A stretch of 64,000 nt of DNA from Corythucha ciliata (lineage: Eukaryota > Arthropoda > Insecta > Hemiptera > Tingidae), in contig CM075943.1 in the NCBI GenBank assembly GCA_038030265.1, positions 46,500,001 to 46,564,000 on the forward strand, read 5' to 3'. Below are positions 49,946 to 59,835 of the stretch, in pieces; positions within the stretch are counted from its first letter, which is position 1, and each line of letters opens with the position of its first letter. Under the pieces are notes generated by a model. It saw only the letters and a list, made by a program, of their open reading frames with translations, had not been told where the DNA came from and ran no database searches. Position numbers and translations under genes: made by a program.

Positions 49946-50908
49946 CGTTGATTCCAGAAGCATTGTATTCGATACGATGATTCCATTTTGAAGTAGCCTT
50001 TGATTCCCATTAAGTTTAGCTAAAACAAACCCGGCAGCAACCCGTATGAGGGAGGGTCGAACATTAACGAAACAAATTATATATGGTCTCAACATTATTA
50101 CTTCTGGGACGGCTTAGGGTATCCGTATACGAAATGAAATGCACTCGTTCCGACCGCCAGCTGCCGGAGCTAATTTTTTTTTCTTTTGAATCCACCTCCT
50201 ACTCCGCAGTGTGCTGGTGCTGTATTACCCCATTGGCCGAGCAACTTTAACAGAATGGGACTTCAAAAAGACATCTCAAAAAATGAATTTCTGCGCAATG
50301 TGGTCGGACGATGGGCGTACGTTCTTCTTCCAATACACACGAATGCTGCTGAGATTTCTCTGGCTACGTTGCTCGGAGAGCGTCTTCATACACAGCGGGC
50401 GAAGAGCGCAAAGCATCGCTGATGAGTAATGAGCAACGGTAAAGCTGAGGAAGTCTTTTCACTGACTGATTTCTACGGTGTGCCCACAAGATACCCAGCG
50501 CTCGTTTGAATGCGTATCTTCATTAAACATTGAGACACGCGTCGATGCCAAAGCGGTAGGACCAAGAAAAAATATGAGAAACTTTTTTCTTTAAAAAACA
50601 AAAAAACAAAAAAAATTGTATGTACATTATTTGGTGGAGTCACAATTGTTTTGCCACTAGTGGCTGCGGGCATTTCAGCCCAGAGATAAAAAAATTTAAT
50701 AAATGGATAATTCGGGTTTTTATTTAATATTGGATGCATTTTATTATTAATCATTCAGTCGTACATTAAGTTCTTGCCTGAAAGGGTGTGACGAAAAAAA
50801 ATTGGCTGTCATCGTTCAAAAAAGAGAGCAGAAGAATATTTTGTCAACCAAAAAACAGCCGTGAAGGAAAGAGGAGTTGTTCAACTTTGGAAAAATGAGG
50901 ATTTTTAA
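49946..50908. other. Intergenic, repeat fragment only
   Basis: Contains the second copy of the 20-mer also found at 532-551 (here 50151-50170, preceded by GAAATGCAC). No gene supported; small open frames at 50186-50430 have no recognisable domain. Confidence 0.45.
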
Positions 50909-51090
50909 GGGGCCCGTAGACTTACAATAAATATTGCGCAATAAATTTGTACAATATTTCGTTTCCAGATGTTCACGGATAAAAACATAGGTTGTTCATA
51001 ATATTGTGCAACCCATCAATACAACCCACAAACGTTCAATTTTATTGTACGACCCCTAGTTTGTGCAATATTAGTGTACGTGTATGGGAC
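50909..51090. mobile_element. Putative MITE, ~180 bp
   Basis: Imperfect inverted ends: left GGGGCCCGTAGACTTACAAT, right reads TCCCATACACGTACACTAAT on the reverse strand, followed on both sides by an AATATTGCxCAA block. Boundaries are approximate. Confidence 0.45.
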
Positions 51091-51551
51091 GCTTTAGGTT
51101 TCATGCTCATCATGGATGTAGGATCGTGAAAAGGAGATTTGGTATCCGGTTGGACAGCAGTTTGGCTCCATTCCATCTGAGTAGGATAATGAAACCCATT
51201 TTTTAGGAGTCCAGCAGTTTATGTAGCTAAATATTCGATTCAGCCCGCGATTTGGATTCGATTTGTGTACTACCGGGAATAATCTGTGGCGTGACCAAGG
51301 AGAATATGGAATCAGAATAGAATGTCGGGATTGCGGGTGGAATATGGTGGGGAGGGGCTAATTTTTCGAGTCATTGAGTGTGTCAAGGCCGTCGCACTGG
51401 GTGTCATTGTGCCACGCATTAAAGGGCTGGCCAAGAACGGAATCGGAGGAGCACGTACAGGAACCGCTTCAACGGTTCGTCTCAACGACTCGTTTATTCT
51501 ATTGTCCGATTCCCCGTGTAGAAAAATCCAGAGTTTTGCCGTTCCGTCCAA

Positions 51552-51614
51552 TTTTTAGTGCATTTCATTCAAAAAATGCACTATTGGTCTCGCCCTGATG
51601 GTCGCACATATGGG
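51552..51614. repeat. Second copy of the ex-intron dispersed repeat
   Basis: Matches 32487-32544 in the same orientation, ending GATGGTCGCACATATGGG. Here no MITE follows it. Confidence 0.6.
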
Positions 51615-51721
51615 TTGTGATACTTTTTTTTCACGTTTTTTCACGTTTTTTTCACGAACCCCTAGAACACGAATCCGAGGTCGGTTCGATTTGCTATATA
51701 TATATGTATGACCCCTCGCTT

Positions 51722-51860
51722 GTTAGCACGATCACGGTCGCAATTTTTGACTTAGGGCAACCAAATTTGGTCCAAAAATCAATAGCGTGAATATCTCGGA
51801 CGAGTTCGTGATCCAGATGAATCGGTCCACGGGAACGGTGTGAAAGAGGGGTTTGAATTA
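51722..51860. repeat. Third, diverged copy of the 49527-type repeat
   Basis: Begins TTGTTAGCACGATCACG, keeps the xxAAAAATCAxTAG block and the flanking TATATA(TG) sequence seen upstream of the first copy. Confidence 0.5.
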
Positions 51861-52271
51861 GAAAGAAAATTCACTACCGCACGGCTGTTGCTACGATTGC
51901 CCCCAAAATTGACTCGAGTAATGAGAAATGAACGCGCTTTCGTATGAGACCCTTGTGAACCAAATCCGTTAATATGGCAGGGGTGTTCTCGGCAGAGGGG
52001 AGCTATTAAATTAACGCTATGCCTTACTGGACCACCTAATTACCAAAAAAATTCATTGACATTGTATTTTGAGCCGTCTCTTTTATTTGATTTGCCTACA
52101 GCCTAATAAATCTTGAGTAAAAAATCCTGAGGTGGGCCAAAAAGGGAGGAACAAAAAAAATTTAAAAAAAAATTGTTTCGGATTCGAACCCAGGCACTCC
52201 GCATTCCGCAATGGTGAAATAGTGACATACCATTTAACCTAATTTAACTGATCTGAAAATTAACGTAATCT

Positions 52272-52692
52272 GAAAAAAGTTTTGTTCCGACAGCAGCCTG
52301 TCGGGAAAAGTGCATTTCATTCATGCGACAATCGAGTCGAACCTCATAAGTTAGAACGATATCAATCAATTATGAATGAAATTTAGGCCGGGATAAATAT
52401 TTTAATTGCAAATAACTCCTCTAACAAGAGTCCGCCTTCCCATATCGTATAGGCAACCAAACCGACTCTGTTTTATTTTTCATTTTCATAATTTTGTTAC
52501 CCCTCAGTTGGTGCCAAAAAAGGGGCCTGCGGTAAAAAGAAACACGATTTTATGATTTTGACTTTCTATACCACGGCCTAAATGTCATTCATAATCGATT
52601 GATATCGTTCTAACTTATGAGGTTCGATTCGATTGTCGCATGAATGAAATGCACTTTTCCCGACAGGCTGCTGTCGGAACAATCTTTTTTAA
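52272..52692. mobile_element. Foldback MITE, ~125 bp inverted arms
   Basis: 52272-52400 and 52565-52692 are inverted copies with only a few differences, sharing CAGCAGCCTGTCGGGAAAAG and AACCTCATAAGTTAGAACGA. The tips (TTCCGACAGCAGCC, with GAAATGCACTT further in) resemble the sequence around the 20-mer at 532-551 and 50151-50170, suggesting one family. Non-coding. Confidence 0.72.
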
Positions 52693-54016
52693 ACTTTGGC
52701 CTAACCCGCCGACGAGGGCTAAGTGGGTGATTTTCAGGTCCATTTTCCAGCCCCAGCCAAAAACGCCTCCATGAGGGGTCCTCGAATTCAAGGTCCACGA
52801 GCGCAGTTCTTTTCTCTGAGCAAGCTTACGGGCAAGCCTACGTCAGCATGTTTCTGATACAACTTCCAGGACACACTACTGAGCCAAAAACGCTCGTGTG
52901 TAGTTCTTCGGGCCAATCCGTGACTAAAATTGAGAAATGAGTTAATTCATGGTTGAAAGTTGGAAACATCGCTAATTCGCCGCTGAAATTGAGAAAAAGC
53001 GTTAACTATCCGCTAAAGTTGGCAAAAATACGCTAACTCTCGGCTAGAATTGAGGGAGTGCTAATGCGGCTAAAATTGCGAGTAAAATCGATCATTCTGA
53101 AGTAAAAGTAAAAGTCTGAAGTAAATCATTCTGAAGTAAAAATTTGGGTCTGAAAGAGCTAAATAGGCATGAAATTGATTTTGGAAGCACCAAATTTGTG
53201 CAATTGGTCTTTAAAAAGTGCCAAACCCACGTATGTCTTCTGGAAGAACCAATCCCTCGAATTCAGTCATTTGGGCAATCAAAGGATGATAAGGGCCCTC
53301 GTATAGATTTTCGCCCCGGGCCCTGATGGGTGTAGATCTACCCCTGGCCATTGCCCAATTAGCTATAATGGCTGCGGCGAGCTGTGGCACAGAGCCCTTG
53401 GCTTCGCGTGGGCATTTCCGGCGGTGTGCGGAGGATCACACGCAATTAGTACCCGATTAATTCCCATAATTTTCGCCTAATATCTGTTTTTTGAGGGTTC
53501 AAATATTGGCGCTCTACACCACTTCCAAGTTGTTAGGTGTGACCTTATTCTCTCTCCATAAGGTGGCAATTTCAGGGCCAAACAGTCTTTTTCTAGGCTG
53601 GTCTTGTCAGTGCCCTCAAAATATATGGGTATCAAGGGGATGAGGGTTTCATCCCAAAATTGGCCCTAAGGACTCACCAGGTCTTGTTACTATATGTATT
53701 TTGATTAGGGCTTCAGTCGCTGGATTTCGCCTTCAATTTCTTATAAAATTATATTGTTATAAGAATTAATTTTCATTAAAATTTAAGAACTGTAATTAAG
53801 TGTTGCTCAAAAATATTAGTAGGCAACGTTCATTTTCAAAATAACAAAACCTGTACGTAACATTGTGGACAATCAGTGGGTTTTATTGGTTATTTCAGAC
53901 GGTGAAGACATTGTCCGTTAAGCTCATCTAAAACAATAATCGACAGAAAAATTAAAATTTGATATTTTTCCTAAAATAATAAATAAATAAAAATAAAAAA
54001 CATGACAATTTTACAT
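52693..54016. other. Intergenic, nothing recognised
   Basis: Includes a loose ~45 bp tandem pattern (CGCTAA...AAATTGAGA...) near 52930-53070. No gene or transposon end identified. Confidence 0.45.
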
Positions 54017-55379
54017 TTACTGGAAGGAATGAGAGCGAGATGGTCCGTCGTAACTGTCGTACATACTTGAAAATCCACCCATCTGATCACTTCCCTACAA
54101 AATACAATTTATTTAAAATATAAATTCTGAATAATCTTAGAGGGTCGTGTGTTTGGTGTGTCTCACGTATGGGCGTTGAGAAAATGAGGAACTTTTCTTC
54201 GGCTTGGGCCACGGCAGATCTTTGTCCCTGCTGGCTCCAACTTTTGAATAGGCCAGGGGTGAGTCGTACCAAATACCTGTGAATTTAGGCAATTTTAGCT
54301 ATAATAACTTTGGGGCTCATTATACTTACCATTATTTTCGTCCTGATAACCATAGGTTTCATCGTCGGAGTCATCGGTTAAACCGTCAGTTTCGTAATTA
54401 GGCCAGTAGTAGTGATTCCTAGAGGTGATTGTGGGGGAGGAGGGGGCAAAAACAAGAGCTGTGTTTACTGAGGCAAGAGCTGTGGGACTACAAGATGTAC
54501 GCGAGTTTGATTTACTTGGGTTGGGGATACTTGTTGGTCCCTTTTTCATTTTCCCAGAGTTTCAAAATAGCAAGTAGATCCTCCGGACTCATTGAATATT
54601 CTCTTTTTGCTCGATAACTGCACATAAACAATGATCGCACTAACGAATAAAAAGTTAGTTCTCTAGTTGAGTGAACGGCAAATTTACCTAGAATTGACTG
54701 ATGTAGGCAACCTTGTTTTAGATACAGTTCGTTTTGGCCTACCGAGAACGTAGCTAGGAAAGGTGTATTCAGGACCGTAGCCTGCCCCCCCCCCCAATAA
54801 ATATTATTTTAGAAATATACGATTTAGCCGGCCTTTCTCATTACCTGGCTCTTTAGGGAGTCGTTCCAAATTGCGTAGAAGCAAATTATAATACAGGTCC
54901 CTAACTTGAGAGTACGATTGATCTGAGCCTTTGCCCAATTGATTGGTGTCATAAATGCGTTCTTCCGTTTCCGGCATTATAGCTGGCATGGTTTCCTCTT
55001 CATCTGACAACGTATTGTCTTCGGGCACGCCGATACTAGAGAAATGGGCTTCGCCGAAGAGATTTTTGAGGATGTTGATGGAGGTGGGGTGTACAAAATT
55101 GTATTCTTACCTCTTTTTTCATTTTTGGCCGCCCCCTGTCCAGATCCTCGATTTTGTTGATTCCCAAACATTATGAATTCTTGGGCTCTTTTAACTGACG
55201 AAAAATGTCAATGCATTTACTCCTCCCCATTACTTGCTACTATGTACTCTCTTACCTTTGTTCGTCTTCACAGGAATTCTAAGGTGGGCGTCTTTTATGT
55301 CCTCCATGATGCTTGAAGGAATCGCGCTAGCGAGGGCAAATATCCCCAATAGTGGAAGTAACATTTTACAGTAAAACAT
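54017..55379 (-). CDS. Secreted peptide precursor with dibasic cleavage sites (candidate neuropeptide gene)
   Basis: Seven exons on the minus strand: 55379-55256, 55194-55111, 55018-54845, 54609-54516, 54418-54330, 54276-54167, 54094-54017; 250 residues. Start Met leads into a signal peptide (MLLPLLGIFALASA, cleavage near residue 19). Next comes KR, a 23-residue segment containing EFIMFGNQQNR, then another KR; an acidic spacer; a further KR before EYSMSPEDLLAILKLWE; then an acidic Tyr/Trp-rich region and a Ser-rich tail. Signal peptide plus repeated KR sites indicate a regulated-secretion precursor. I suspect one of the arthropod 'NVP-like' precursors but cannot confirm the family. Exons 3 and 4 need acceptors slightly downstream of the most canonical AGs to keep frame (canonical choices give stops), so these two boundaries are uncertain. 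Confidence 0.68.
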
Positions 55380-56440
55380 TCTGAAATGAAATTGTATCGT
55401 TAAATCAGAAAAAATGATACATTTGGTGACACCATAGTTAGGCGCAATATGTTATTATAAAAGGGGGAGAAGTAACAGGTGTCGCCTCCCCCCTTGACAG
55501 GGGCTGTACAAATTGATCCTGTTAAAATTAAAGGTATGGTTATTTAAACAACACAACTTCTTGTCTTAAATTGAAAATTCCGAGTTATTTATAGGAATGT
55601 GCCCAAATAGGATATAATGGCTATAGTTCCTAGGGACAGACAGTTTTTCTAGTACTAAAGGCAATATAATTAAGGGAAAAATGAGCAAAATAGTGCACCT
55701 TGACTCCTCCTCTGCTCACTGCCTGTTCGTAACAAAAATAAAAATTTAATTTTGTACAAAACAAATTCTCCCAACCAAGAAATCATGAACTGGTGTAAAG
55801 TTACCTGTTGGATGTTGGGAAGAGGAGTTCGGCAATATGATCGATAATTTGGTGGAAGAGGCTTCACTTCTGCGCTTTAAACTTCAATTTTCCAATCCTT
55901 TTCGGGTTATCTATTCTCTTGAACTGCGGCTTTTCAGTAAAGAGGTGGGAGAGATGATGGAACAAATGCGTCTTTAGTGCGGGGGCATGCAACCCCTGCC
56001 CATTACACTCACATAATATGAACCAGCTATTAATGTATAAGCGTTCATACATCAAATTGATTAGGTACTGTTCGATTTTTCTTGTTGACCTCTGACTATT
56101 TTCGTCTTTTTGAGATTTTCTCCCTTTCTACGCGGCATACATGCGTTGTTGCTGTTAAAAAAAATAACGGTAAATCTGTTCTGTCAGGTCATAGTAGCAT
56201 TCCCCAGTTACCCCCCCCAGTGAAATAAGAGTTTCCTCAAGGCCAAAAATGCGAAATTCGCGTGTCCAGGGGACCGCAGGGGTTAGGAGGACTGAAAAAA
56301 ATGATACGGCTATGGAAGTTCTCTTGTTTATTTTATTCTTTCATCTTTTCCACATTTTTTTCTTGTTTTATTTGTATTAATTGTTGTTCGTGAAAAAGGC
56401 AACGTTGAAGTATCGTGGGATTGTCCACTCAAACCTTGAG
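55380..56440. other. Intergenic, no gene seen
   Basis: Probable promoter side of the minus-strand peptide gene. No recognisable element; a short C run at 56211-56219. Confidence 0.4.
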
Positions 56441-56835
56441 TCATCAATCCCGGAGTTCCCAGTCCTCAATGCATCCATAGCATCTCATTCAATCGTCAAT
56501 ACTCTTTCGATCATCAATCCTCCCCCAATCTTCTCTTCTGATTCAGTCACCAATCCTCCTTCAATCAGCAATCATCCTGCCACCACCAGCCCCCCGTCAA
56601 TCACCAATCCTTCTTCCATCATCATATCCTTCATCAATCCTCTTTCAATCATTAGTCCTCAGTTTTACCTATACTAGATTATCATCAATTCAAAGCTAAA
56701 ATCCTCCCCAAATAATGAATCCATCACCGAATGAACTTTTAATCATGAACCGTATAATTAGGACTAATCACTGATCCTCTTTCAATAATCAATCCTCGTT
56801 CAATGATCAATCATCAATCCTCCTTCAAACAACAA
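56441..56835. repeat. Degenerate minisatellite (ATCAATCCT-type units)
   Basis: About 400 bp built from diverged, irregularly spaced repeats of (TC)ATCAATCCT(CC). This gives a spurious Ser/Pro/Ile/Asn-rich open frame at 56381-56677. Confidence 0.65.
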
Positions 56836-56884
56836 TCCTTCTCATCAATTTAACGCGATTTCGACCTTAACTGTACTGAAATTG

Positions 56885-57135
56885 ATGATTCCGACCAAAA
56901 AGTTGAAGACTCTATAGCTGTTTTCGGCAACATTTTAGTCATTTCGCTGTCAAAGAATTATGAAAAGAAAAAAAGAAAAATACGCCAAATTTGTACACCC
57001 TCTCTAAAATTCCGCCTGATTCCAGAATCTTGAGGCGAAAAATATTCGTAATTAAAATACGGAGAGCCTTTTGACGATGATTTCGACCAAAAAGTTGGAA
57101 GGGACCTGTTTTCGGCAACGCTGCAGTCAATTCGC
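56885..57135. repeat. ~190 bp-spaced duplicated block
   Basis: 56887-56950 and 57079-57133 share CGACCAAAAAGTTG, CTGTTTTCGGCAAC and AGTCATTTCGC-like blocks in direct orientation; a weaker third partial copy may begin near 57190. Confidence 0.5.
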
Positions 57136-57892
57136 ATGAAAATTGAACGAGAAATCGGAAAAAAAGTAGTTACGAAATTCCATAATCAATCTTTTGAAGT
57201 TGAGGCCGAAAAAGGCATTCCAACCAAGGGGAGAACATGCGTGGGAAATGATTTTTTCAAAAGAAAAAAAAGTGCTTTTTACACCAAGAGATAGCAGGTT
57301 TTCATTTTCATGCTATTTTCCGGGAAAAAGGCGGCAGACCGACGCGACGGCTCGCCGAAAACCATTTTTTTAATCTTTCTGAGTTGTAAGTATGACTTAA
57401 TGATAATGTGGCCAAATCAATACGATGCTCCAATCAAACATTGTTCTGAACCACCTTTTATTAGTTATACAGCGACCGCGGTTTCGGTCCTTTGGACCAT
57501 TTTCAAGCTGTTGGACAGTTTACGACATATGTACCTATAACTTAACGAAGCATTTAACACAAACGAATCAACAGACTAAAAACCGGTAAATAAATTAATA
57601 CATACGTAAATGAATAATAAATAAATAAATACAAATTATGCTTCACGCTTCTCGCTTGTTTAAAAACTAGATAATTACCAAATCCTACCTGTGCCCCAAC
57701 TCCTCGAAATTTACGGGACAAGAGGGGGAACCAGGAGCCAATCCCCAGGATCGCCACCGCCAGCCTCCGCCCCACTACCCTCACCGGTCCCCACGCTCCT
57801 CAATAAGACTCCCATTACCTGCGGGACCTCGAAATTCGTCATGGCATTATAACGCAGTTGGCCCCATCAAGCCGGCATCCCTTTTTGATTTC

Positions 57893-59739
57893 TTATAGGT
57901 ACTTTTCAAGCCAGTCCATTTCTTTGCCCTTACTCACGAAATGCAAAACTTCGGCACTAGCCGAATCGAAAGGGTGTCCGGTCGCTACCAGATGATCTTT
58001 AAATTCCGATCTTTTGCCTGTCCTGGGGGAGTGTTCAGCCACTCGAGTCCTAATTTCTCGTCCACTTTGGCCGACATAAAACGCTCCGCACTCACACCTC
58101 AATCGGTACACCCCGCTCCTCCTTAATCTATCCATCCTGTCCTTCACTCCTGACACCGCGCTGCCCAGGGAGAATCCCCCTCTATATGAGATCCTAAACC
58201 CATCTCTCTTTAGCACCCTGGGAACTTTCTCCGACAGCTGACCCACATACGGTATGCAGCAAAACTTGGACTCTGCATTGGCACCATTACCTTCCCTATA
58301 GCCAAAGTGGAGTTGTCCGCTAGGATTTGTCTCCTACGTCATTTAGTTAAAAGTTTGTCTATTGTAGCCTACCTATAACCATTGGCTGCGGCAGCCAGCC
58401 GTCGAATCCGTACCAGCTCCCTCTCAAACGCATCCGGGAGCAGACGAACTCTCCAGTAACCTGTCTTCAAGCCACACGAAGCCTGACAGCTTTTGGGACC
58501 ATGCGGGTGTTCAGAGTCGAACGGAATCATGGCATCCATCATTGTAGGCTTTCTAAAAATATCGAAAACTACTCTCTGCTGTCCTCGTTAACGGTCAGTC
58601 TCGCAGGTCGAGAAAATTGATTTGTTTATTTTCCCCAACCTCCAACGTAAACTTTATCGTTGGGTATAACGAATTTAGATGTTCGAGAAACAAGTCTAGT
58701 TCTCTCGCCGAACCAGTCCAAACACACAACACATGTCTACTCAGGTCACCCCCCAAACTGAACATTTTCTTCTCTAAATCGCCCATAAAAATTTCGGCAC
58801 AGAGTGGTGACAGGGGCGATCCCATTGGCAGTCCCTCCATTTCATAAGATTCTCTAATAGTCTAATATCCTTTATGACTGGTGGGTCCACTGCCTTATCC
58901 AGTACAAGATTCTCTACTATTTTAATGCACTCTGACGGGACAACATTAGTAAATAAATTAACAACGTCAAAGGCGACACCAACAGGCAGTTTTCCGGAAA
59001 GGTCATATCTTTAATCTCCTCTACCAAATCAAGGGAGTTTTTTAAACCATACATAGGTTTGAAACTTGTGCGGTTTCTTATCAATAAATTGAGTTCTATG
59101 GCTAATTTGTGGCAAGGCGAGTCAATGAATGAAACTATCGGTCTTATAGGATTATTTTCCTTATGTAATTTCAGCGTGCCATACAGAAGGGGAGGTTTAA
59201 CATTCAACGGTACTAACCTATAAACCGCGAACGGACTATTAAACAAGAAAATTGACCCCTTTATAGCATCTTTCACTTTCGATTTTAATTTTTATGTGGG
59301 ATCCCTTCTGATCTGTTGACAGTTATTTTCCCGAAGGAAAGATTTTACTTTGTCTGTGTACACATGTTTATTTAATACGACCAGTGCATTCCCCTTGTCT
59401 GCTTTGACTATTACATTATTTGACGTGGTTTCGTATCCACACTCCTACAGCTAGCTTCCTTCACCCAGTAGTCCACCGCGGTCCTGGTGGTAGCACGCAC
59501 CGTAGCCCTTCTGCCGTCGTAGTACATGGCAATATATGTTCCTACCTTTCAATGCCTGCCTCAGTTGCTCTTGCTCCCAAACACAGGCATCGATCTGGGT
59601 TAGTTCCCTCCACAGAGAAACTTAATTCAATACGCTACTCCCCACCCTTTCCAACCGGTTCCAGTACAAGTGCTCTAGAAAAGTAGCCTTCGTGGGTGAA
59701 GTCCGTAATGGCCCCTAAATCGCTAGGCAAGTAAGCCAT
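57893..59739 (-). mobile_element. Broken Penelope-like retroelement (RT plus GIY-YIG endonuclease)
   Basis: Minus-strand coding fragments in Penelope order. A possible N-terminus begins near 59739; an ADKGN box (about 59365-59412) typical of the N-terminal part follows. Next are RT fingers (59276-58917, LLYGTLKLHKENNPIRPIVS) and the palm box GLPMGSPLSPLCAEIFM (near 58830-58785). A thumb region follows, then a GIY-YIG nuclease (58150-57893, GVYRLRCECGAFYVGQSGR with R and EH further on), the endonuclease of EN-positive Penelope elements. Several frameshifts and stops split the frame, and the catalytic aspartate pair expected near 58735 is missing. No terminal repeats or hammerhead were identified. 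Inactive copy. Confidence 0.85.
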
Positions 59740-59822
59740 TGTATTTTAGTAAAGGGAGCGAAAGGAATAATTTTTGTTCAAGTTATATTTTTATTGGCTA
59801 CAGTTGAATTGGATTATCTTTG

Positions 59823-59828
59823 TTTATT
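59823..59828 (-). terminator. Polyadenylation signal of the DEG/ENaC gene
   Basis: AATAAA on the minus strand, seven bases past the channel's stop codon. Unusually close to the stop, but the only canonical hexamer there. Confidence 0.5.
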
Positions 59829-59835
59829 CGATAGT

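Noticed and set aside
50186..50430. Overlapping 72- and 78-codon open frames
   Set aside because: No recognisable motif, and they lie inside repeat-rich intergenic DNA.
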